Source of the DNA: JAAYCI01 sp964371725
GTDB lineage: Bacteria; Bacillota; Clostridia; Oscillospirales; Ruminococcaceae
DNA: 17,369 bases
Reading direction: 5' to 3'
Assembly: GCA_964371725.1 (NCBI GenBank)
Contig: CAYJNQ010000037.1
Coordinates: 1 to 17,369, forward strand
Each line of letters starts with the position of its first letter. The stretch's first letter is position 1. The translations under genes were made by a program, and so were the position numbers. Below the pieces are notes generated by a model, which was not told the origin of the DNA, ran no database searches, and saw only the letters and a list, made by a program, of their open reading frames with translations. Shown one piece after another: positions 1-7,004 of the stretch.

Positions 1-292
1 TTACCACGGCACATTTGAAGGTCATCCAAGCGGCCAAAGCTTTTACTTCGTCACGGTTCACAGCGGGGTGATAGCGAAGGCCGCCTTTGGCGGGGCCGCG
101 CAAAGTGGAGTGCTGCACACGGTAGCCTTCAAAAACCTGAACCGTGCCGTCGTCCATCTCCACGGGAACCGACACCTGAAGCTCGCGCTCGGGATGTTTG
201 ATGGTTTCATAATCCGCTGCGGGATACCCCAGTATCTTCGCTGCCATTTCCACCACTGTCAATACGTTGTCATAGGGATTGTACGTTGCCAT
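1..292 (-). CDS. gdhA: Glu/Leu/Phe/Val-family glutamate dehydrogenase, N-terminal part (3' end outside window)
   Basis: Oxidative deamination of glutamate to 2-oxoglutarate and ammonia, or the reverse, in the cytoplasm. Only the first 97 residues are present; the gene runs off the left edge. The visible part is the dimerisation/substrate domain start, with RGPAKGGLRYHP (about residues 65-76) and DEVKALAAWMTFKCAVV (about 81-97), both hallmarks of the hexameric Glu/Leu/Phe/Val dehydrogenase family. The N-terminus (MATYNPYDNVL) resembles catabolic RocG/GudB-type enzymes more than the NADP biosynthetic type, but the cofactor cannot be judged because the Rossmann domain is missing. The start is the ATG at 292 behind a GGAGAGG site about ten bases upstream. 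It follows serA on the same strand, with a strong hairpin between them, so it is probably transcribed separately. Its product couples to SerC, which consumes glutamate. Confidence 0.9.
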   Translation of the reverse strand, partial: MATYNPYDNVLTVVEMAAKILGYPAADYETIKHPERELQVSVPVEMDDGTVQVFEGYRVQHSTLRGPAKGGLRYHPAVNRDEVKALAAWMTFKCAVV

Positions 293-346
293 TATTATTC
301 ATGCCTCTCCGTTTTATTTTGTACAAATTGACATAATTTATTAAAA

Positions 347-384
347 TTCTATTGGCATCGGCCACTTGGCTGATGCCAATAGAA
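347..384 (-). terminator. Intrinsic terminator after serA
   Basis: A near-perfect inverted repeat: 347-363 pairs with 368-384 (17 pairs including one G-T) around a four-base loop. On the minus strand it lies 16 bases beyond the serA stop and is followed by a T-rich stretch (TTTTAATAAATT). It separates the gcvT-glyA-serC-serA block from the glutamate dehydrogenase gene. Confidence 0.8.
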
Positions 385-400
385 ATTCAATCTTATAGGT

Positions 401-1312
401 TTACTTCGCGATTTTTTCCGTGATAAGGGAAACGATTTCGTCGCCAATGCGCTCTTGTGCTTCTTTGGTGGAAGCACCGATATGTGGCGAGAGAGAGATT
501 TTAGAATGCGTATAGATTTTTTCGTTTTTGGTGGGCTCTTCGCTGAACACATCCAAAGCGGCAGCAGCCACTTTGCCGCTGTCGAGGGCAACCAAGAGGG
601 CGTCTTCGTCTACAAGGCCGCCACGCGAGGTGTTGATGATGCGAACACCGTCTTTGAGTTTGGCAAATTCGGCAGCACCGATGATGGGTTTGTCGCTTTT
701 TGGCACATGCAAAGAAATGAAGTCGCTGTTTGCAAACACTTCTTCCAAGCTCACGCAGCGCAAGGGCTCATTCTCGGGCAGGGGGCCCACGGGATCATAG
801 TAGATAACATCCATGCCCAAAGAGAGGGCTTTTTTACCAACGCTGCGGCCAATGCGGCCACAGCCGATGAGACCAAGCGTTTTGCCGGCCAATTCGATGC
901 CACCCGCATAGGCTTTTTTCTCCCATTTACCCTCACGCATGGTAACGTTGGCAATGTGCAAAAAGCGCGAAAGGCAGAACATATGGCCGATGGCAAGCTC
1001 TGCCACGGCATCGCTGGAAGCGTTCGGGGTATTGGTCACGTCGATGCCTTTGGATTTTGCATAGTCCACATCGATGTTGTCCACGCCCACACCACCGCGG
1101 ATGACGAGTTTCAGGCGTCCGGCCTCGGCGGCCACATCGATGATGGGTTCGCGCACTTTGGTGGCACTGCGCACAACCAATGCGTCAAATTCTTTCAGTT
1201 GTTGTGCAAGCTCGTCGGGCTCGTAGAATTGCTCTACAACCTCATAGCCAAGCTCGGTAAGTTTGGCAACGGCAGATTTGTCCATGCCGTCACTTGCTAA
1301 AATTCTTGCCAT
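401..1312 (-). CDS. serA: D-3-phosphoglycerate dehydrogenase, short form without ACT domain
   Basis: Oxidises 3-phosphoglycerate to 3-phosphohydroxypyruvate with NAD, the first step of serine synthesis. The 303 residues form a complete D-2-hydroxyacid dehydrogenase: catalytic-domain start MARILASDGM, the NAD-binding GCGRIG at 150-155, the substrate arginine in NTSRGG (R230), the catalytic glutamate in SEEP (E259) and the catalytic histidine in SPHIGAST (H277). The protein ends about 25 residues after that histidine, so the ACT and intervening domains of the long E. coli or B. subtilis type are absent and classical serine feedback through ACT is not expected. The ATG at 1312 has GAGGAA upstream. 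It lies 52 bases after serC on the same strand, so the two are almost certainly cotranscribed. Confidence 0.95.
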   Translation of the reverse strand: MARILASDGMDKSAVAKLTELGYEVVEQFYEPDELAQQLKEFDALVVRSATKVREPIIDVAAEAGRLKLVIRGGVGVDNIDVDYAKSKGIDVTNTPNASSDAVAELAIGHMFCLSRFLHIANVTMREGKWEKKAYAGGIELAGKTLGLIGCGRIGRSVGKKALSLGMDVIYYDPVGPLPENEPLRCVSLEEVFANSDFISLHVPKSDKPIIGAAEFAKLKDGVRIINTSRGGLVDEDALLVALDSGKVAAAALDVFSEEPTKNEKIYTHSKISLSPHIGASTKEAQERIGDEIVSLITEKIAK

Positions 1313-1364
1313 AATATTTGTTTCCTCATTTCCTGTTAATTGGATGTTTGTATTGGGGTGTTCT

Positions 1365-2450
1365 CTAGCTGTTTTCTTTCTCGAAGCGTTTCATGAACTC
1401 AACGAGGTGCTCCACGCCGGCTCTTGGCATGGCGTTGTAGATGGAAGCACGCATACCGCCCACAGAACGGTGGCCTTTGAGGTTCGACATGTTTTCTTTG
1501 GTGCTGGCAGCCACAAATTTTTTGTCGAGCTCTTCGTCGCCGGTTTTGAAGGTGACGTTCATGATGGAACGGTCTTCTTTGGCAACGGCTGTTTTGTAGA
1601 AATCGGTGGAGTCGAGGTAATCATAAAGCAACTGTGCTTTTTCTTCGTTGCGTTTTTGCATGGCGCTAAGGCCGCCGGTGCGCTCAATCCACTCAAGCAC
1701 GAGCATGGCCATGTAGATGGGATAGGTGGAAGGTGTGTTGTACATCGAATCGTTTTTGGCCATCACGCCGTAGTTCATCATCACAGGTGTGCCCGGCAGC
1801 GGGTCGTAGAGAAGGTCGTCGCGAATGATGACAAGAGTGAGGCCGGCAGGTGCGATGTTCTTTTGGGCACCGGCATAGATAACGCCATATTTGGACACGT
1901 CGATGGGCTCCGACAAGATGCAGGAGGACATGTCGGCCACGATGGGCACATTGCCGGTTTCGGGCAGGTAATGCCACTTGCTACCCACAATGGTGTTGTT
2001 GGTGCACAGGTGGAAATAGTCGGCGTTTGCATCCAAGGTCAATTCATCTTGACGCGGAACGCGCACAAATTTTTCCTCTTTTGTGGAGCCGGCTACATTG
2101 ATTTTTTTGCCGAAGATTTGAGCTTCTTCGTAGGCTTTGGAAGAGAAGGTACCGGTTAAGGTATAGTCGGCCACACCGTTTTTGGCAAGCAGGTTTGCCG
2201 GAATCATGGCAAACTGCAAAGTGGCGCCGCCTTGCAAAAACAGCACTTTATAATTGTCGGGGATGTTCAGCACTTTGCGGAACATGGCCTCTGTGTTCAC
2301 GATGATGTTGTCGTACACTTTCGAGCGGTGGCTCATTTCCATAACCGACATGCCACTGCCTTGATAATCCATCATTTCTTCACTGGCTTGTTTGAGAACT
2401 TCCTCGGGTAAAATAGACGGTCCTGCAGAAAAGTTGTAGAGTCTTGGCAT
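1365..2450 (-). CDS. serC: Phosphoserine aminotransferase
   Basis: PLP-dependent transfer of the glutamate amino group to 3-phosphohydroxypyruvate, giving phosphoserine; second step of serine synthesis. The start at 2450 is fixed by a perfect AGGAGG at 2460-2465 and by the family N-terminus MPRLYNFSAGPSILP; the frame stays open upstream into the glyA end, but that extension has no family likeness. 361 residues, normal for the family. Visible motifs: SVMEMSHRSK (35-44), the phosphate-binding FLQGGATLQF (71-80), the PLP lysine K197 in AGAQKNIAPAG, and the C-terminal GHRSVGGMRASIYNAMP with R334. It lies between glyA (55 bases upstream) and serA (52 bases downstream). SerB, needed to finish serine synthesis, is not in the window. 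Confidence 0.97.
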   Translation of the reverse strand: MPRLYNFSAGPSILPEEVLKQASEEMMDYQGSGMSVMEMSHRSKVYDNIIVNTEAMFRKVLNIPDNYKVLFLQGGATLQFAMIPANLLAKNGVADYTLTGTFSSKAYEEAQIFGKKINVAGSTKEEKFVRVPRQDELTLDANADYFHLCTNNTIVGSKWHYLPETGNVPIVADMSSCILSEPIDVSKYGVIYAGAQKNIAPAGLTLVIIRDDLLYDPLPGTPVMMNYGVMAKNDSMYNTPSTYPIYMAMLVLEWIERTGGLSAMQKRNEEKAQLLYDYLDSTDFYKTAVAKEDRSIMNVTFKTGDEELDKKFVAASTKENMSNLKGHRSVGGMRASIYNAMPRAGVEHLVEFMKRFEKENS

Positions 2451-2505
2451 TGCGTATTTCCTCCTAAAATTTTGAATTGTCATCGGATGATAAAAACCGA
2501 TGAAA

Positions 2506-3765
2506 TTATGCTTTTTTGGCCCCGTAGAGGGGGAACTTGGCGCACAGAGCCGAAACTTGTGCACGAATTTCGTCGGCACCGGCCTCGAAATCGGTGGCGG
2601 TGCGTTTGATAAAGCGGGCAATTTCAGCCATTTCGGCCTCTTTCATGCCGCGTGTGGTAACGGCCGGGGTGCCAATGCGCACGCCGCTGGTTACGAAGGG
2701 GCTGGCCGGGTCGTGCGGGATTGTGTTTTTGTTCACGGTGATGTACACTTCGTCCAAACGGTGTTGCATCTCCTTGCCGGTTAAGTTCACACTGCGCAAA
2801 TCCACGAGCATGAGGTGGTTGTCGGTGCCGCCGGAAACGAGGTCGAAGCCTTCGTTCATCAGGGCTTTTGCAAGCGCGGCCGAGTTTGCCACCACTTGTT
2901 TTTGATAGGCTGTGAACTCGGGTTTCAACGCCTCGCCAAAGCACATGGCTTTTGCGCCAATCACATGCTCAAGCGGCCCGCCTTGCATGCCGGGGAAAAC
3001 AGCCTTGTTGAACTGTTTGCCAAATTCGGCATCTTTGCACAAAATAAGCCCACCGCGCGGTCCGCGCAGGGTTTTGTGTGTGGTGGAAGCCACCACATCG
3101 GCATACTCCATCGGGTTTTGGTGCAGCCCTGCCGCCACAAGCCCTGCAATGTGTGCCATGTCCACAAACAGATAGGCACCCACCTCTTTGGCGATGTCGG
3201 CGAAAATGTCGAAACGGATGGAGCGCGCATAGGCAGACGCACCCGCCACAATCATTTTGGGTTTGTGTGCCAAAGCGAGCTCGCGCAAGGTGTCGTAGTT
3301 GATTTGCTGGGTCTCGTCGTCTACGCTGTAGGGGACAAAATTGTAGTATTTGCCCGAGATGTTCACGGGGCTACCGTGTGTCAAGTGGCCACCGTTGCTC
3401 AAATCCATGCCCAAAACCGTGTCGCCCGGGTTGAGCAGGGCAAAATACACGGCCGTGTTCGCCTGTGCACCCGAATGCGGTTGCACGTTGGCATAGCTTG
3501 CACCAAACAGCTTGCAAGCGCGCTCGATGGCGATGGTTTCAAGCTCGTCCACGCATTCGCAACCGCCGTAGTAGCGCTTGCCGGGATAGCCCTCGGCATA
3601 TTTATTTGTGGCAACGCTTGCCACGCCGCACAACACAGCTTCCGAAACAATGTTTTCGGAAGCAATGAGCTCTAAGTTGCGTTGTTGACGGTCATACTCG
3701 CATTGCAAAGCCTTTCCAACCTCGGGGTCATTGTTCTGAATGAACTGCATAATTTGTTCTACCAT
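2506..3765 (-). CDS. glyA: Serine hydroxymethyltransferase
   Basis: Interconverts serine and glycine while loading a one-carbon unit onto tetrahydrofolate; cytoplasmic PLP enzyme. 419 residues, standard length. Motifs: RQQRNLELIASEN (27-38), NKYAEGYPGKRYYGG (54-68), NVQPHSGAQAN (93-103), the DMAHIAGLVAAG block (202-213), and the PLP lysine K231 in STTHKTLRGPRGG. A TTG at 3774 would add three residues, but it sits directly against the GGAGGA site; the ATG at 3765 has the usual ten-base spacing and is preferred. It follows gcvT by 66 bases and precedes serC by 55, all on one strand, which ties serine synthesis to glycine cleavage and folate metabolism. Confidence 0.97.
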   Translation of the reverse strand: MVEQIMQFIQNNDPEVGKALQCEYDRQQRNLELIASENIVSEAVLCGVASVATNKYAEGYPGKRYYGGCECVDELETIAIERACKLFGASYANVQPHSGAQANTAVYFALLNPGDTVLGMDLSNGGHLTHGSPVNISGKYYNFVPYSVDDETQQINYDTLRELALAHKPKMIVAGASAYARSIRFDIFADIAKEVGAYLFVDMAHIAGLVAAGLHQNPMEYADVVASTTHKTLRGPRGGLILCKDAEFGKQFNKAVFPGMQGGPLEHVIGAKAMCFGEALKPEFTAYQKQVVANSAALAKALMNEGFDLVSGGTDNHLMLVDLRSVNLTGKEMQHRLDEVYITVNKNTIPHDPASPFVTSGVRIGTPAVTTRGMKEAEMAEIARFIKRTATDFEAGADEIRAQVSALCAKFPLYGAKKA

Positions 3766-3831
3766 GAAATCCAATCCTCCTTATTTGTGTTTTAATTTGC
3801 GATAAGTGTTGATAGATTAACCAAAATTGTT

Positions 3832-4929
3832 TTAGCTGTGTTTATAGAACGGGAGTGGCACCACCTCGGCGGCCACTTTCTTGCCACGAATTTCCACTTC
3901 CAGCTCTGTGCCCACCGCGGCATGTTCCTTTTGCAGCAAAGCCATGGCATAGGCACTGCCGAGATAGGGGCAATGTGTGCCGGAGGTGGTGTGGCCAATT
4001 TCCTTGCCATCGGCAAACAGCGTGTTGTTTTCGCGCGCAATGCCGCGGCCGGTTATTTTAAGGCCCACACGGGTTATAGAAGGTGTGCCACGTTCTTCCA
4101 GCGCTTTTTTGCCCACAAAGTCATCTTTTGTCATTTTAACGGCAAAGTCAAGGCCGGTTTCCAGCGGGCTTATTTCCTCGTCCATCTCGTGCCCGTACAG
4201 GGGCATGGCCGCCTCTAGGCGCAAGGTGTCTCGTGCACCAAGGCCGCAGGGAATCAAACCCTCCTCTTTGCCCGCTTCAAGCAGGCTTTTCCAAAGGCCG
4301 GCGGCATCGTTTGTGGCGCAATACAGCTCGTAGCCATGCTCGCCCGTGTAGCCGGTTTGCGAAAGCAAACAGGAAACACCGGCCACGGAAACGGCGTCTT
4401 TGAACGAATAGTATTGTGCAGGGATGTCTTCTTCCTTGCAAAGTTTTTTCAAAATGTCTATCGAGCGCGGCCCTTGTAAAGCAATTTGGGCATAATCGTC
4501 CGAAACATCGGTAAGGCGCACATCTCCAAACAGGTGTGCCTTCATGAAGTCCACATCTTTTTGACGGTTTGCGGCATTTACCACAATCAAGTAACGCTCT
4601 TGCCCATAGCGATACACAAGCAAATCATCCACTGTGCCGCCGTTTTCATTGCACATGGGCGAGTAGCGCACGCGCCCGTCTGCCAATTTCATAAAGGCAT
4701 TCGTGAATAAATTCATGATGTTGGCCAAAGCATCGGGGCCCTCTATCCATACCTCCCCCATGTGCGATACATCAAAAAGCCCGGCTTTTTCGCGCACGGC
4801 CATGTGTTCTTCGATAACACCGCTGTATTGTACGGGCAGCTCGTAGCCGGCAAACGGCACCATCTTGCCGCCACAGGCCACATGCTCGTTGTACAACGGT
4901 GTTTTTTTCACATTGTTTGTCTGTTCCAT
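3832..4929 (-). CDS. gcvT: Aminomethyltransferase, glycine cleavage T protein
   Basis: Transfers the methylene group of the aminomethyl-lipoyl H protein to tetrahydrofolate and releases ammonia. 365 residues, full length. Motifs: TPLYNEHVACGGKMVPFAGYELPVQY split over 10-35, the AGLFDVSHMGE block (49-59), GGTVDDLLVYR around 98-107 with the conserved acidic residue at the folate site, GYTGEHGYELY, and the C-terminal barrel with GHTTSGTHCPYLG. The ATG at 4929 follows a GGGGGGA stretch. It is the first gene of the gcvT-glyA-serC-serA run and is preceded by a long structured leader. The usual companions gcvH, gcvPA and gcvPB are not next to it: glyA follows directly, and a divergent operon begins upstream. 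Confidence 0.97.
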   Translation of the reverse strand: MEQTNNVKKTPLYNEHVACGGKMVPFAGYELPVQYSGVIEEHMAVREKAGLFDVSHMGEVWIEGPDALANIMNLFTNAFMKLADGRVRYSPMCNENGGTVDDLLVYRYGQERYLIVVNAANRQKDVDFMKAHLFGDVRLTDVSDDYAQIALQGPRSIDILKKLCKEEDIPAQYYSFKDAVSVAGVSCLLSQTGYTGEHGYELYCATNDAAGLWKSLLEAGKEEGLIPCGLGARDTLRLEAAMPLYGHEMDEEISPLETGLDFAVKMTKDDFVGKKALEERGTPSITRVGLKITGRGIARENNTLFADGKEIGHTTSGTHCPYLGSAYAMALLQKEHAAVGTELEVEIRGKKVAAEVVPLPFYKHS

Positions 4930-5020
4930 TTTAAAAAATCCCCCCTTGTGTTTACGGTGAAAAACGAGAAACGAAAATCAGATTTGCACAAAGCCCAATT
5001 CTACTGCGGCAAAAGGCAAT

Positions 5021-5045
5021 AAAAAAAACGCACCGAACAATGCGC
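5021..5045 (-). terminator. Terminator-like hairpin (possible attenuator) in the gcvT leader
   Basis: On the minus strand, CGCATT and GGTGCG pair around the loop GTTC, with a further G-T pair at the base. The hairpin (5028-5045) is followed at once by eight T (5021-5028). Three of the seven pairs are G-T, so the fold works on the minus-strand RNA but not on the plus strand. The hairpin is only modestly stable. It lies about 90 bases before gcvT, where an attenuator would be expected. It could instead end a separate small RNA. Confidence 0.5.
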
Positions 5046-5101
5046 GTCTCCGTGTTGTGAGATAAAAATTTCCCCGGCATTCCAAACGAAAAACATGGAA
5101 G

Positions 5102-5229
5102 ACGGAAAAACTTCTGGCAAACGTGGCTCTCCGGAGGGGGTTCGTTCAAACCGAGCTGTGCCGAAGTGGAAGGCTTCGCTTTCATTTTCAGCGCCTGTTC
5201 GGAAATTCCAAACAGAGAAGTGTTTCCGT
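5102..5229 (-). ncRNA. Candidate structured RNA in the gcvT leader (unassigned riboswitch-like element)
   Basis: The ends pair: 5102-5115 with 5216-5229, fourteen positions with one mismatch. Inside are at least three hairpins. 5195-5215 forms CTGTT/AACAG, a G-T pair and a GGA/TCC stem. 5162-5178 is a five-pair stem with a seven-base loop. 5126-5156 is closed by GCTC/GAGC around GGTT/AACC at 5139-5152. This closing helix plus multi-branch layout is typical of aptamers. The G-T pair in the 5195-5215 stem becomes C-A on the plus strand, favouring minus-strand transcription. I looked for the consensus cores of glycine, THF, ZTP, T-box, SAM and TPP leaders and did not find them. A 6S-type RNA is another possibility. 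The function is unknown. Confidence 0.5.
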
Positions 5230-5262
5230 TTCTTGTGTTTTTATATAATTCGGCACAATCTC

Positions 5263-5292
5263 ATCTTATCATTGTAATTTCATTTTCGTCAA
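5263..5292 (-). promoter_or_regulatory. Sigma-A-like promoter candidate for the gcvT operon
   Basis: On the minus strand: TTGACG (5287-5292), an 18-base spacer, then TAAGAT (5263-5268). Transcription would start near 5256, giving a leader of about 330 bases that contains the closed multi-helix element and the U-tailed hairpin. The -10 box is only a four-of-six match, and an AT-rich TATATAA stretch at 5242-5249 is an alternative. Confidence 0.5.
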
Positions 5293-5342
5293 TTGACAAT
5301 ACACACAAATAAAGACCCCCGTTTCCTGTGCGATTCATACAA

Positions 5343-5404
5343 AAAATCTGAAACCGAAAAAATTTTTGCTCGGCAGATTTTGTGTTTTCGAAAAATTTCG
5401 GTTT
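5343..5404. repeat. Two crossed inverted repeats in the gcvT/argF divergent region
   Basis: AAAATCTG (5343-5350) is the exact inverse of CAGATTTT (5374-5381), and AAACCGAAA (5351-5359) is the exact inverse of TTTCGGTTT (5396-5404). The arms interleave in the order A-B-A'-B', so as RNA they would form a pseudoknot or exclude one another. As DNA they could be paired operators. The block lies between the two divergent promoters and outside both predicted transcripts. A small palindrome, CGAAAaaTTTCG, sits inside at 5389-5400. Confidence 0.5.
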
Positions 5405-5442
5405 GGCATTTGTTTTTTGCACCCCCAAACACGGAAAAAGTG

Positions 5443-5472
5443 TTGGCGAGAAGCGGGGAAATAAGGTATAAT
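5443..5472 (+). promoter_or_regulatory. Sigma-A promoter for the DUF1893-argF operon
   Basis: TTGGCG (5443-5448), an 18-base spacer and a perfect TATAAT (5467-5472). The predicted start near 5479 leaves a 5' untranslated region of about 30 bases before the ATG at 5511. No clear ArgR-type box was recognised next to it. Confidence 0.7.
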
Positions 5473-5510
5473 ATCAGACAGGCAAAACGATATAGAAACC
5501 CGGGTGAAAA

Positions 5511-5987
5511 ATGGACGGTTGGAATGAGCAAAAAGAGAAGATAAGAAGAGAGGCCGTTTTGGAAATTCAAAAGGGCGTGTGCAGCTGCGTGCTTGTGCAA
5601 GGAGGGCGCATTGTGCACCGAGGGCAGGGCATCGGCGTGTCGCCACTGCGTGCATTGTATGAGTGTGAGGATGGCCGACGAATGATGCAAGGGGCGTTTC
5701 TTGCCGATAAGGTGATTGGCAAGGCGGCGGCGGTGCTGGCGGTGCTGGGCAGGGTGCAGGCCGTTTACGGTGAGGTGACAAGCCGTGCCGCGCTACACTT
5801 TTTAAACGGGAGAGGCATTCCTTGCGAATACGGTGCCTTGGTGGACGGCATTCAAAACCGAAGCCGAGACGGGATGTGCCCGGTAGAGCAATCGGTTTTG
5901 CAGGAGGAAGATGTGCAAAAGGCATATGAGGCCATGGTGCAAACCATTGCCGTATTGATGGCAAAAAAAGATGAAAAACAGATGTAG
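5511..5987 (+). CDS. DUF1893 domain protein (TM1506-like, deaminase-like fold)
   Basis: 158 residues, soluble. It carries the DUF1893 signature: LVQGGRIVHRGQGIGVSPLR (27-46), GAFLADKVIGKAAAVLAVLG (61-80), a YGEVTS stretch, and the invariant-looking end DGMCPVEQ (120-127). The family is related by fold to cytidine-deaminase-like proteins (Thermotoga TM1506), but no enzymatic activity is established and I see no complete deaminase zinc motif. The start at 5511 has only a weak GGGTG site five bases upstream; no better in-frame start exists before the domain. The N-terminal 20 residues and C-terminal helix extend the usual domain. Its stop is 12 bases before argF and it shares a promoter with it, so a link to carbamoyl or arginine metabolism is suggested by context only. 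Confidence 0.9.
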   Translation: MDGWNEQKEKIRREAVLEIQKGVCSCVLVQGGRIVHRGQGIGVSPLRALYECEDGRRMMQGAFLADKVIGKAAAVLAVLGRVQAVYGEVTSRAALHFLNGRGIPCEYGALVDGIQNRSRDGMCPVEQSVLQEEDVQKAYEAMVQTIAVLMAKKDEKQM

Positions 5988-5999
5988 GAGGAAAAGAAA

Positions 6000-6992
6000 A
6001 TGCCGGTGAATATAAGAGGAAAAAGTTTTTTAACGCTGCTGGATTTCACACCCGAAGAAGTGCGCTATATGCTGGATTTGGCACACGATTTCAAAAGCCA
6101 AAAACGTGCCGGAACACGGCACAAGCACCTAGAGGACAAAAGCATTGTGCTGTTGTTTGAAAAGAACTCCACGCGCACACGCTGTGCCTTTGAAGTGGCC
6201 GGGCGTGACCTTGGCTTGGCGGTTACCTTTCTGGATTCGGCGAGCTCGCAGATGGGCAAAAAAGAGAGCATTGCCGATACGGCGCGTGTTTTGGGGCGCA
6301 TGTATGACGGAATCGAATATCGTGGATACGGGCAGGAAATTGTGGAGGCACTGGCGAAAGACTCGAAAGTGCCCGTGTGGAACGGGTTGACAGACGAGTT
6401 TCATCCAACCCAGGCACTGGCCGATTTGATGACGATAGAAGAGCAATTTGGTGCCTTAAAGGGCTTGCGCGTTGTCTATTTGGGCGATGCACGCAACAAC
6501 GTGGCAAACTCCCTGATGATAGCCTGCGCCAAAACAGGTGTTCATTTTACGGCCTGCGGCCCCGAAGACCGCCTGCCCGAGGAGGCGCTGGTGGCGCAGT
6601 GCAAAGAGATTGCCAAAGAACAAGGCGGAAGCATTCACCTTTGCAGCGATGTGCAAGAGGGCACAAAAGGCGCCCATGTATTGTATACGGACGTGTGGGT
6701 GTCGATGGGCGAAGCCGAAGAAGTGTGGGAGAGCCGCATTCGCACTTTGAAAGCCTATCAGGTGAACGCCGCTGCCATGCAAAATGCAGAAGAGGATGCC
6801 ATCTTTTTGCACTGTTTGCCCGCCTTTCATGACCGCAACACGGCAGTGGGCGAGGAGATTTACCAAAAATTCGGCCTTTCCGAAATGGAAGTGAGCAACG
6901 AGGTGTTTGAGTCGAAACAGTCGAAGGTGTTCGACCAAGCCGAAAACAGAATGCACACGATTAAAGCTGTGATGTATGCCACGCTGAAATAA
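6000..6992 (+). CDS. argF: Ornithine carbamoyltransferase
   Basis: Joins carbamoyl phosphate and ornithine to give citrulline, or runs in reverse in the arginine deiminase pathway. 330 residues. Motifs: carbamoyl-phosphate site STRTR (57-61), SSQMGKKES (82-90), HPTQALADL (135-143), the ornithine-loop DVWVSMGE (231-238) and the catalytic HCLPAFHD (271-278). Length and the C-terminal EVFESKQSKVFDQAENRMH block match the longer ArgI/ArcB class rather than the ~306-residue anabolic class, so a catabolic arcB role is possible. The start is set by AGGAGG eight bases upstream. No other arg or arc gene lies nearby. It sits 12 bases after DUF1893 and 12 bases before the cysteine-rich gene, clearly one operon. 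Confidence 0.97.
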   Translation: MPVNIRGKSFLTLLDFTPEEVRYMLDLAHDFKSQKRAGTRHKHLEDKSIVLLFEKNSTRTRCAFEVAGRDLGLAVTFLDSASSQMGKKESIADTARVLGRMYDGIEYRGYGQEIVEALAKDSKVPVWNGLTDEFHPTQALADLMTIEEQFGALKGLRVVYLGDARNNVANSLMIACAKTGVHFTACGPEDRLPEEALVAQCKEIAKEQGGSIHLCSDVQEGTKGAHVLYTDVWVSMGEAEEVWESRIRTLKAYQVNAAAMQNAEEDAIFLHCLPAFHDRNTAVGEEIYQKFGLSEMEVSNEVFESKQSKVFDQAENRMHTIKAVMYATLK

Positions 6993-7004
6993 ACGGAGGG
7001 AAAA

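Larger units (their letters stand above)
4930..5510. other. Divergent 580-base intergenic region holding the gcvT leader and two promoters
   Basis: No credible gene. From right to left it holds a plus-strand promoter for the DUF1893-argF operon (5443-5472), a pair of crossed inverted repeats (5343-5404), a minus-strand promoter candidate (5263-5292), a 128-base multi-helix element (5102-5229) and a terminator-like hairpin (5021-5045), each listed separately. The last 90 bases before gcvT (4930-5020) are pyrimidine-rich on the minus strand and show no further motif I can name. Short open frames here lack family likeness and good ribosome binding sites. Confidence 0.8.

Noticed and set aside
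455..1300. 281-codon plus-strand open frame opposite serA
   Set aside because: Exact shadow of serA, no ribosome site, low-complexity His/Phe-rich product without family likeness.
1263..2159. 298-codon plus-strand open frame opposite serC
   Set aside because: Antisense to a complete, motif-bearing serC; composition follows from serC codon use.
2815..3675. 286-codon plus-strand open frame opposite glyA
   Set aside because: Antisense shadow of glyA; no family signature.
5030..5230. Glycine riboswitch in the gcvT leader
   Set aside because: Expected from gene context, but the conserved glycine aptamer core strings were not found on either strand; left as unassigned pending a covariance search.
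5293..5298. TTGACA on the plus strand as a -35 box
   Set aside because: No -10 box at 16-19 bases (the sequence there is CCCCC); the better promoter is at 5443-5472.
5335..5964. 209-codon minus-strand frame over the argF promoter and DUF1893
   Set aside because: Shadow of DUF1893 and the intergenic region; no ribosome site; Pro/Ser-rich product.
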